24,063 nt of DNA from JADKHR01 sp041917295 (GTDB lineage Bacteria > Elusimicrobiota > Elusimicrobia > FEN-1173), in assembly GCA_041917295.1 (NCBI GenBank), contig JAYRXX010000062.1:1-24063 (forward strand). Reading direction: 5' to 3'. Positions 7,445-19,400 of the stretch are shown one piece after another. A program made the translations under genes and the position numbers. Every line of letters begins with the position of its first letter. Position 1 is the stretch's first letter. The notes under the pieces are model-generated. The model had not been told where the DNA came from, searched no databases, and saw only the letters and a program-made list of their open reading frames with translations.

Positions 7445-10400
7445 ATGGCCATTCGTTTGAGTCGATATTTCCAGAGTGTGTCGGTCCGTGCGCCCCGGTT
7501 TCTGTGGTGGAGTTTGCGCCCCACCGTGGCCGGGGTCTTTTTATTAACGACCTTGTTCGGCCCGGGCTCGGGGTGGGGGCAAACTCGCGGCGGGCCTTTG
7601 AATGGCCGAGGCAATCAAGACGAGTTTGCCACGGATTCAAACGACAGCGCCTATTTCAGCCCAGACCGCTTGCGCGCCCGTATATCCGAGTTGGACACCA
7701 TGGTGTCCAACCAAAACAGCCGATTTGCCCGGATGCAAGGACGGTCGTTGAAAGCGGGGGCCGAAGATCTGGGTCCGCGTGTGCTTCAGATGGCCCTGGA
7801 AAAGTTCCAAATGGCGGCGCAGATGAACGCCGACGTCGAAATGAAACGGGCCCAATTTTCCCAAAAGTTGGCGTCCGCTGGAGGGTTTCAATACAGCACG
7901 TTCGCTGACGGCAAACGGATGTGGTTTAAGGCGGGGAAAGTCCACCGGATTGAAAACGAGCGGATCACGGATGCCAGTGGGCAGGTGCATATTCAAGACA
8001 CCACGGACATGGTGTATGACGATCGGGGCAACTTGTTGTCCTCAAAAACAGAAACCCGGGACCCCGACGGCCTGATCACGGTGAAACGCTGGGAAGGAAC
8101 CTACTCCCAAATCGAAGGCAAAGACAAACTGGTTGGATTCAAGGAAACCACGTGGGATCCCCTGGGCAACGAATCGCACCTTGAACGCTCGGCCCTGGTG
8201 TGGGGCGGCGCCGATGACAAAAATCTGTTGTCTTACGATGAAACCTCCATCGACTCCTACGGACAGAAAATCACTCGCAAAACAACGGATTGTTCTTACG
8301 ACGACAAGGGCAACCTGTTGTCTTTTAAAGAGACCACGCAAGCCGACGGGATAACGTCCACCCGGCACTGGGGGGGAGCTGTTTACGAGAAATTTTTGAA
8401 AGACGGAAAAGACGATTGGCGCCTTTGTTCTTACACGGAGACGTCCTGGGATCCCGCCGGGCGGGAGTCCAAGCGGGAGTGGGGCCGGGCGACGTTCGAC
8501 GAGGCGGGAGCTTTAAAAAGTTATTCCGAAAAAACCACGCGTCATGACGGGCGGGTCGAAAACAAGACGTGGGGCGACGCCAAATACGATCGGCGGGGCA
8601 ATCTGGTGTCGTTTCGGGAAAAAGTGGAACGGCCGGACGGGCTCGTTTCGATGCGGGTGTTTAACAACGGGGTTTACGATGTTCATGGACGGCGAATCTC
8701 TTACGATGAATTTACGGGAGACGAGAACGGTTCCGGCTCAACCCGGCATTGGAGAAAAGGCGACTACAATTCAAAAGGGGAACTTCTGGGTTACGAAGAG
8801 GACGTGGTGGGGGAAACCGGTTATTCGACCCGCACGGCATGGCGGGCTACGGCCTACGAACAAGGGCGGTTAACGGGTTCGCAGGAGCGGATAACAGACG
8901 ATCGCGACCACATCACCACCAAGAATTGGGCCGGGGCCTACAATCCGCAGGGGCGGCTTTTGAGTTTTGAAGAAGAAACCATCGATGGGCAAGGCAATCG
9001 CAATGCGCTCGCCCGTAAAGAGATGGGATATGACGACGTGGGGCGCTTAACGGGATACGCGGAAGTGTCCACGGACATGTTTGGGGGGGCAACAAAAACC
9101 ACCTGGGCGGCGGAGGGGTTTAACAAATCCGACGAAGTCACGTCGTTCCGGAGGACAGACACCGGAATCGACGGAAAAACCCATACGACGCACCGGGATC
9201 AAATTGTTTACGATGCGCGGGGCCGGCAGGTGTCCTATTTGGACAACCTATCCGTTCACGGCGACGGGGTTCCCACGCTCACCGCCACGGTTTCCTGGCA
9301 AAGCCGGGGATACAATCGGCGCGGCGAATTGGTGGGGTTTGACCAAATCACCACCAATGCCCGCGGGGAAACGGAGGCGCAAGGCCGGGACATTTTTTAC
9401 GACCAGCGCGGCCGAACGGAACGGACCAACGATACGTTCACCAACAGCGCGGGCGAAATCCAAACGCTGGGGTGGCAAGCCAAGGAGTTTGACGAGTGGG
9501 ATCGGGCGACGCATTACGTTCAAAACGCATTCGTGGCGGGTGTCGCCAAAGAAATCGATTGGCGGGGAACGTTCAATGAAAAAGGACTAGCCATTTCGTC
9601 CCAGGAAGTTGCCCGGGATAGTTTTGGATTGGTGGTAACCTCCCAGCTGAAAGACGGCGTTTTTGACAATCGAGGGCGGATTTCGGACGGAACCAAAACC
9701 GTGATGCGCTCCGATAGTTCGGGCGTGGTGGCCACCACGATTATGGCGGGGTTGCGTTACGACATGGACGGTCAGCAAATCGGAGGCATTGAAACCACGG
9801 TTTATTCGGGTTCTTCGCCCCAAGGCCCGGTCCGGTTGACGTCGGTGCGAAAGATTGAAGGGCAAGAGAACGAGAACGGCCGGGCCCGGGAAATCCGCAA
9901 AACAACGGAAATGACGGGGACCATCGGCGGCCAATCAACCCACACAAAAGACACGGTGACTATTGTGATCACGGGACTTAATTCCCGCACAGAAAGTGAC
10001 CTATCGGAAGCGTTTGATTCGAACGGCGTTGAGCTTAAGTCTCGTGCAAACCAATCTTTCAAGACCAACATGGTAACGGATTTGTCGGGCCGAGTTTTGT
10101 CTTACGATGAGAGAACGACGGATTCCGGCGCGCCGGATTCGTCCAACATAATCCATCGTGAAAATCGTTATCATGGCGGAGGGGATCTGGCCGGTTACAC
10201 CGAAGAATCAACGGATGCCCATAACGTACGAACCCGTACGGAGGTCAGCCGCATGGCCACCAACGCCGAGGGACAGACGGTTCAATTGAAAGAGGTAACT
10301 ACCCATCCGGGCCTGACCGTTACAACGGATGAAACGGTTAAGACGGCTCTCACCTACGATTACCTTGGCCGGGCCACGGGAAGTAAAGAGTCAACCCTGA

Positions 10401-13400
10401 CGACGGGACCGGGCCTCTATTCCCGCTCCCAGTCGGTGAACACGACGGAATACGACGCCTGGGGCCGTGTGTCTCGCACCACATCCGAGGGGGACCGAAA
10501 CGGGCTGGACTTTAAGACACAAACGCTTAACCGACTTTTTGATCAGAAGGGTCGGGCGATCGCCTACCAAACGACATCGGAGGGAGCGGCGGGCGTGAGC
10601 CGGTTGGCTGTTTCCCAAGGGGCCTTTGATTCCGAGGGTCGTCTGAACCGGTTTCATGAGGAAGGTTTTTCCAACGGGGGTTTTTCTTCAGCCCGGGTGA
10701 CCATCGAATTCGACCAAAAGGGCCGAAGTTTTGCCACCACGCGGGAGGGATACGACCAGCAGGGGGATTTCACCCGACGGGAAGAAACCACGGCATACAA
10801 CAACCTGGGCCAAGCTCAGGCAAAAAAAACGGTCGGATGGTCGGCATCGGAAGGAAACACCGAAACCGTTGACAAAAATCTGACGTACGGCATAACCGGC
10901 GAGATGGAAAGTTTTGATCGTGAAAAGAAGAGCGGATCCAAATCGACCCTGTCCCATTGGCAAACACTCGGCCGAAACGAGAGGGGGTTAAGCCTGGGTT
11001 ACAGCGAAACATCCAGCGAGTTTGAAAACGGCACGCTTTTACATACGTCTGTGAGCCGACATGATGCGACGTCGTATAATTCCAATGGGCAGGAAACCCG
11101 ATCCCGGACAACCACCATAAAATCTCACGCGTCCGGGGAAGTGGAAAGGACGGAGACCGCTGTTTCGGCAAGCTACGGCAAGGACGGTCTTCAAATTGAA
11201 AGTGAGGAAGACCAAATTCTCAGCGTTACCCGAGGCGGAGAAACAACAACAGCCCGATCGGTTCGGCGGCGGTCGGATGTGGACTATTACGATGCCGATG
11301 GCGATGGCCACCGGCGGGGCCTTTTAAAAGGATATCGGGATACGGTTTTTGATTCGTCTAACCCGAAAGAGGGCACCACCACGTTGACGAAAAAGATCGC
11401 GTATGGGAATAACGGGGTCATGCTTGGCGGTGAAACCACCTCCGCCAAGGTGTCCCGGTTCAGCGACGCGTTAAGGCGGTTGGCGGACATATTTACGGGC
11501 ACCAATCTGGCACAAGCCGGCGGCGACTTACTGGCCGGGCTCATTCGGCTCATTCGATCCGCAGATAATTTGTTGACGGAAATACAGGAATGGTTGTCCG
11601 CCCGAATCCCGGGGACCGACGGAAAAACGGTGGCCGATAGGGTGGGGAGCTGGTTGACCCGGTTTGTTCAAAGCGATGGAGAAGTGGGGGCCTTTTCGGA
11701 AGTTCGGTCGCTCAATTACCTGCAACGGGCCTTGTTGGCCGGCGCCGTTTACGATGACGCTTCCGGCGTAAGGAATTCAGAAATCCCATTAAACCTTCAA
11801 CCCGCGGCGGCGTCGTTGGGCGTGTTTGATAAGGGCCTCACTTTCAGCTATTCCAAAGACAAAACTCTGGATTCCCTGAACCGAGCGGAAAAGTGGACCG
11901 AGGTTACCGTGTCGGCCGCTTCCCCGGATAAACCCATCGAAACTCAAGTTTCGGTGACGTACGAGGGAGACAGCACCCGTTTGGCCAGTTACCATGGGCG
12001 GATTGTGGAAGGGGCAAGCCCGGGTGCCAAGGTGACCCATCTCTACAAATACGGGTACGAGTATGACGCCCTGGGCCGATCGACCTGGTCTGAGGCGACG
12101 TTTGAGGGCGACCATCTAATCTTATCCGATCCCATGACTCTTGGACAATCGTTGGGCAAAGCAACCACAACCGATGTTCGGTCCATGGATCAACCGACCT
12201 GGCGTGGTGTTCTGGATTCCATTTATTCAGGTGCGGTGGAAGTGGAAGGGCGCGTGGAATTTTCGTTCCACGATCCGGTCTATGATGCCCTGGGACAAAT
12301 TAAAGACGATTTGGGTATTAAAGAAACCCGAGGTTACCAACGCACACGTCTTTCAGACGGGGCTCTGCCTCCCGAAACCCTGGCGGCCCAACGGGAGACC
12401 CTTGAAGCCTCCATCGATGACGTCCTCGCCCAAGAAAAAGAAGCCCTTGAAGCCGAGCGCGATTTCGTTGATGCGGAGATCGGTATTTTGGATGATTCGA
12501 TTGAGCGGCTTAACGGCTTTAAGTCGGAGGAAGAAGATGTTTTACGCCCTTTGCAGGATGCTCGGAACATTGCGAATCGGATTTTAACCGGCGAAGTGAA
12601 TTCCATTGCGACGGGACTTGGAAAAGCTATTTCTGACTTGAACGGCATCAGTCTCAAAAGCTCGACGCTTTCGACATTCCGCAATTACACTTCAATAAAG
12701 GGAAATCACAAAGTTCCTAAGAATGGGGAAGACGTTGTGCAATGGAGATACGTTAATTCCAGCGGGCAGGTGATTGAAGAAAAAGTGAAAACCACTTTCA
12801 AAGGGGATGGCTTGAAATGGGTGGTGGAAAAAGAGGAAATTCTTTCCTCAAAGGTTCTGCTATCGATAACGGTTGACGATTTGGAATCGTCGTTGAAGCA
12901 ATTTAAATCCTTGTTTCCAAAAAGCATGGTTAGGAATTCCAGCTCCTCAGGTTACCCCAACGACAAACATCGACTAAAATTTGTCGGGAAATTGGACGCG
13001 TTGGTCGCTCAGAAAGAGGGGCTGGCGGCGTTAAGGAAAGATCTGGGAATTGCCGACAACCGCGTTTTGGACCAAGCCGAGATTGTTGGCGTTCTCAATA
13101 GCGGCATTCAGCAAGCCCAGGCGGTAAAACAGAGCAAAGCCGCTCAACGATTAACCCTTAAAAGAGAAATTGAACAATTTGATGGGCGATCGTTGAGCGT
13201 TAAAACCGATCGATTGAACGCCGGCCTTTTGGCGATTCAAAAGTCGGGAACAGAGTTGGCCAAGGCTCTCTCTCAGCAGACATTGATACGAAACGGGAAA
13301 ACCGTTCGGCTCACCGAATCCGAAGCCTATTCTCTTTTGGAAACCCAAAACCTGAATGGAGAGTCGATTGAGATCAAAACGGATCTTCGGTCCACGGCGC

Positions 13401-16400
13401 AGTTTGCCCACTTCAACGTGGGAGAGTCTGGGACCGCCTCGATCGAAATAAGCGGCGCGGCGAAATTTAACGGACAAGCTGTTAACTTAAAAGACAAAAC
13501 CCAAGCGGACCGAATACGGTCTTGGTTGGCTGAAAATTCGTCTTCCCAGGGGCCTCCATCGGCCAGTGGTTTTTCCCTTGTTTCGGATGGACGAATCAGT
13601 TTGTCCCTTCCTGTTTCGCAAAGCCAAGATACGGCCGGCCGCCTAAAATCGCAATCCATCAAAACCATCGAAATGTCTCGCCTGGACGGGCGCGAATCAA
13701 CCAAAACCGCAACAGTTAACACCAGCCAATACAGTTATGACGGTCGGGGCAACGTGACGGGGTATGTCCGGGTAACGGACGACGGTCACAAGAAGACCAC
13801 CGAAAAACTTGTTTCGGCCGCGTATTCTGCCCAAGGGGACCAGACGGGGAGCGTAGTCCATATCACCGATCAGGCGGGCGGCGAGACGGAAACGTATACG
13901 GTTGAATCCAAAGCCGTGGATGCGGACGCCAACGGCCACCCCACCCGGTGGTCTCGTGCGCAAATCAGGGGGGATCAGGTTAACATCACGGTTGACAGCG
14001 GCAAATCGGTGGTAAGTCGTTCGGGCCAAGTTGAGTTGAGCCAGGCGGACTCCATCCAAACCGATCTGGCCGCGTGGAAAAAGGCCGAAGGCGACTTTTC
14101 CCTTCTTCAGGGTAATTGGAGCCGCACGGCGAGTTGGATAACGGCTTTTGGGCCGATGGGCGAGGCGGTGGAGGGAGTTCGGCTGACACGCGAGAATTTT
14201 AAAGCGGATTTGGGACCGGGGGGATACCACACCCGTTTGGAATCCTTTAAAAACGAATTTGATTCGTCCGGAAAAAACATTGTCAAAACCACCGTCACCG
14301 GATCCGAACTGGGCCGGTCCTCTGTCAATGGCGAAACGGCGCTTGTTTCAAAATTTGACCAAACGGTGACGACGGTTTTGGATGGCAAGTTCGACGTCCT
14401 TGGTCGGGCGTTGCGGGAAAAACGGGTTACCACTGAAAACGGCCAAACCACCACAACCGAAGACATCGAAGACCGGCAATATGGAACCCACCCGCGCACC
14501 CATCAAAATATTGTCTCGTCAACGGGGGAGATGTCAACCGTTTTATGGGAAGGGGTGCTTAACGCCGCGGGGCAAACCGTGCGCTTTAATCGAAAAACCA
14601 CCCGAGGATCCACGGTAACGGAAGAATCGTCCAATGAAAATTCCCGTTACGAACAGGGCCGGTTGGTTTATGAGAACACGCATACCAAAGAGACCAAATC
14701 GGGCCTGGTAACGGAATGGGACAGTGTTGAAAAAACAAAAGAGTTTGACGTATTCGGGCGTGTTTCCCGGGCCGAGGTGACCACGACACGGTCGACCCTT
14801 CTGGGCCGAAAAGTGACAACGGAAAATCGGACATACGGTTACGACGCGTACGGACGTTTGTCGTCAACCGACGTCATCGGAACTGAAACCGTTGGAGGGG
14901 CTGTTCGGCAGATCAACACGCGTCAAGAAACGCTTTCGTTTTATGCCGATGGTCGGGCCCGAAAAACCCGGTCCATTTCCCGCGAAGGGGAGGTTGTGAC
15001 AACGCGCCTCACTCAAGGAGAAATACGCTACGACAAAGAAGGCAACGTCGTGGAGAGCCTTGAAAAGGTGCGACAGCAGGGGCCCCATTTGGACAAAACG
15101 TATACGGACGGGTTCACCGACGCCCGTTACGACCCGCAAGGACGGCAAATCGGGGTCAAGCAAATCCGTATCGACGGGTCCCTCAAAACCGAGCGCACGG
15201 TGGTCAACAAAAAGTTTAATGCCGACAACCAGGCCGTGGAATTCGACGTAACCGTATCGGAGATGTCGTTGGATTCCTCCCTCGCCCACGCAAAAACTTA
15301 CCGGGAAAGCACGACCGGCGCCACGTATGACAGGTTCGGCAACATGCAAAATTACGTGAAAGGCGACAACGCCGACGGGATACGGAAAACCCGTACCCCC
15401 GTGGCCGGGTTTGACCAATACGACAATCAGGGGCGCATGTTGCAGTCAATGGTGGAGGTGAAGGACGATCTGGGCAAAATTCATTATGAGCTGGTGTTCG
15501 GGGTGGGATTCAATTCCGATGGGCTTCAGTCTTCTTCGGTCACGGTGAACTTCACCACACGCCAGGGGTCTCCCTCCAGCGAGGCGGTGGAAGCGTTGCA
15601 ACGAATGTACGCCCGGGGCGAGCTGAGTTCGGAATCATTGAATCGAGACGATGGCGCCCAGTTGGGGGCGGACCTCAGTCCGTTCGTCAAAGCAAGAACG
15701 GAAATCCAAAATGTGCGGGACATATATCCCTGGAGGGGGCGGGTTACCTCAAGTGTCACCAAATCTGTTCTGGTCGGTGGAATAACGAATATCGAAATTT
15801 CAACTCAACCCCGGTTGGAATACGACCGCCAAGGGCGGGTTATCAACGCTCCGGGCGTGAGCGTTAGTTTGGCTTGGGACGACAATGGCGTTCTGATAAA
15901 GCATAACGCTACGACAATGCCCGAAAACCGCACGTTGATGTTCGACAGTCTAAACAGGGCCGTTTTAACCCGGAAAACCACAACGAGTTCCGCTCAAACA
16001 ACCACAACCACATCAATATTGACGTACCAACCCAACGGCCGACTGGCGACGCAAACAGACCATATATCCGAACGAGGTGCGATTAATAAAACCCATAGCC
16101 AACTTACAACGTTCACCTACGATTCGTGGGGGCGGGTCACTGATCAGCTCACAAAATCCTATCACGACAGCACGTCGCCCGATAAAGTTGCCTATTTCCG
16201 TAAAATCGTGTCCAACTTCGATCCCAAGGGAAACGCGCTTAAATACGTAACCGAATCCTGGGACAACACGTCGGTGGACAAAGAGCGGAAAGAATATTCC
16301 GGCGCCCGTTACGACAACGCGGGGAATTTGATTTTCGTTAATAGAGTGAAGACCTTTAAAGAGGCCCCCGGCGGTCTTCGAACACTCGTTTCGTTGGACC

Positions 16401-19400
16401 AACATGTGGTGAACACTTACACGAAGAAAGGCGAGTTGGTCAAAACCGAATACACCCGGTACTGGGGTGAGGAGCTGGCCAAATTTGCGGACGGAGGGAA
16501 ATACCAAACGTCCAACGGCGGGGGCGGGGTGGATGGATTGGACGAAGGGTGGACCAGCGGTAACGCGAAGGTTTCGACCCGTTACGAGTACGATCCGTCC
16601 ACCGGACACATGAGCGCCATGCATGTGACGGCCAACGGGACAGGCAAGCACAGCAACGGCGAGATCCAAGCCCTCGGAATCCAGTTAACGTATTCTCAAA
16701 CGGACATCAAGTACAACAACGCGGGCCAAGTGACGGGATACCACCAAGTGGTGAAACAAATCGAGCACTATTGTTACTACAAACAAAGCCAGAAAGGGTT
16801 GAAGCGAAAAGTGAAGACGGTGTGGACGACGGGAATGTTGACCACGGAAAGCGACGTGCAGGTGCTGGAATACGACAGTTACGGCCGCCAAATCCACACG
16901 GTCACCACCAGTCAACAAAACGACCCCAGCCAAACGTGGACCCGCACAGAGTCAAAAATCAAGTCGTTTGACGATCACGGCGGAGTCAAAGATGTTACCC
17001 GGACCACGGATTCCCGATTAACCCTTGTTAAGAAAAAGGGGAGCTGGTTTAAAACCTTTCTTGCTCTTCATGTGATGTTGATTGATCCTGTTGCGGGTAT
17101 GGCGATGTTGGCGTCAACAAGTTTGGGCGGCCAGAAAATTTATTCCCACAACGTTGTGGACCAAACCATGGCCTACGACCAAGATGGGCAGGTAGACAAA
17201 GATAAAACCAAAACCAGCACTTTAGAAGAAAACAGCTATATGCAGGGCAAAAACTTCGGGGATAAGGTCATGATGGCTTGTGACATCATGGTCGCCGTGG
17301 CGGCCGTGGTGGCGGCGATTATTCTTGCCATTATTCCGGGCACTCAGTTGTTGGCAGCGGCCTGTATCGCCGCCGCCGTGGGGTTGTATCGGACCATGAG
17401 GCAAGGTGTAAGCACGCATGATTTGGGATTATTCGGGAAGCAAAGCGATCGGGATGAGGCCAAGCAAAACAGGGTGGCCTTTTACAGTAACGTGGCTAGC
17501 ACAGTTACCTCAGTGATGGGCGGTGGATGGGTCGGAGGTCTTGTCAATGCGGGTTTTCAGATGGGAATTGCTCAAGCAGGTGGCGCTGATTCCAAGACGA
17601 CAATGCTTGTGGGAGTCCTTGCATTTGCTGGTGGCTGTTTAAGCTCGGGAGGGGGTGGCCTCACAACTTACATTGCAAATGCGATTTCAACAATTGGTGC
17701 AACTGTTGGAACACAAAAACAACAAACGACTTATAGCGTCATTTCTGGATTAGCTGCGGGGGGAATTTCCGGAGCTGTGACAGCCTACTTGGGGGCACTA
17801 TATTCCAAATCAAATTCTGGAACTGGGCTAAATGAACGAGAGCGTGCACGAAGGCAGATGGTTGTAGCCCAAACGGTATCCTTAGGTGGGTCACTTATCT
17901 CTTCTTTTAGCAATGGGTTTGAAGACGGAAATAAGTCGATTTCCGGGGTCAAAAAAACAGAAGTATTGCTTCAAGGGTTAAGAAATGTTTTATCTCCTAT
18001 TTCAGGACTTTATAATGAGGTTAAAAAATTGTTTCAAGGAAACTCTCCAATCGGGGATCGGGGTTTTGGTGAAAGTCTTATAAATGGACTCACTGGATTA
18101 GGAGGAGCCATCCAAACAGTTTTTGATTCAGCATTGGACTTGCTAGCCAGTCCAAAAATGCTCGCATTATCCATAAAGGCTAGAACGAATAAAAACACTC
18201 CGGCATTAACGAGTAAGTCCGCAAATGAACCTGTCAGCTTGTCTGTGCCGGTTGGGGCCCGGTATGACATTGTCAGGATGGGGAATGGCCCTATTGAAAT
18301 AAGCGGACAAACCTACACGAAGGGAATGTTTGTTTTTGATGGCCAAACCTGGAACTTGGAGGGTGAAGGTCAGGTTTTAGCGGACGATTTTGATGGATTT
18401 GGCATGAAGAATGGCCAAAAAATTCCTGTGAACGTTATGACAACAGAAGCTGGTTTAACTCCACTCGGAATAGGCTGGAACGACTTGGAGGGGAAAGAAT
18501 TAATAACTAGTAAGCGAGTTGAGATCATTGGGGTGGGAACACTCTATGCCGGAGGGGTTCGTGTTGAGGGTGGCGCGCCTCGGTTCTCGGTGGGAAGTAT
18601 TTGTCAGAGAATCGGAAGCAAGTATCCCGTATTTATTATGGAGCAAGAAGGAAAAGTTTTAGAACAACCGGTGCGAATGAATGGAGACCGGTTTACTCTT
18701 GAAATAAACCGATTCAAATTAGGAACAGGTCAAACGGTTAATATTGAAAATAATGATTTAGGGGGTGAAATAAAAGAGGGCCGGGTGGTCTTCAACCGTC
18801 GGGAAGGGCAAGTTAAAATAATCCTTAATTCCGAAACGGATCAGGTTCCTCATTCGTTCCTCTCGGGCAATTCTCCCCAGGTTGATAAAGAAAATAAAGT
18901 TTTTCCCTCTCCTCTTGGGAGAGGGCAGGGTGAGGGAGTAGAGCGGTTACTTAAAACCGTGAAATTCCATGCTCGCGGGGAAGCGTTGGCAAAGTGGACG
19001 GAGATCGGGTTGGAATTGACGGGCTATTTGGATGGGGATCTTATGGTTGATATGGCCCGGCCTTCGGTGCCCCAAGCCCGGAACGTGAATGCCCAATTGG
19101 GTAACCATGAGGGCAGGGTTCTTGTGGCGGGAGATTATACGGTGGAGAGCACAAAGGGGTCGATGGCCCATCTTCTTGGCCGTGTGGCGTTGACGGAGCA
19201 GGGGGTCATGCCCTATTCAGACGGAACGCAATTTAAGACAGCGGAAAAGGCTGTCCTGTGGAAAAACGGGGTGGGTTATAACAGCGGTCAGAGCGAGGAG
19301 AAATTTATTGTGGTGGGAGGGGAAGTGGGGCCTATTCCTCCCGGTGCTTTGGCCTATCTCGGCGATGGGCGAATCCGAATGGGTGTGGAGCCGATGGTGG

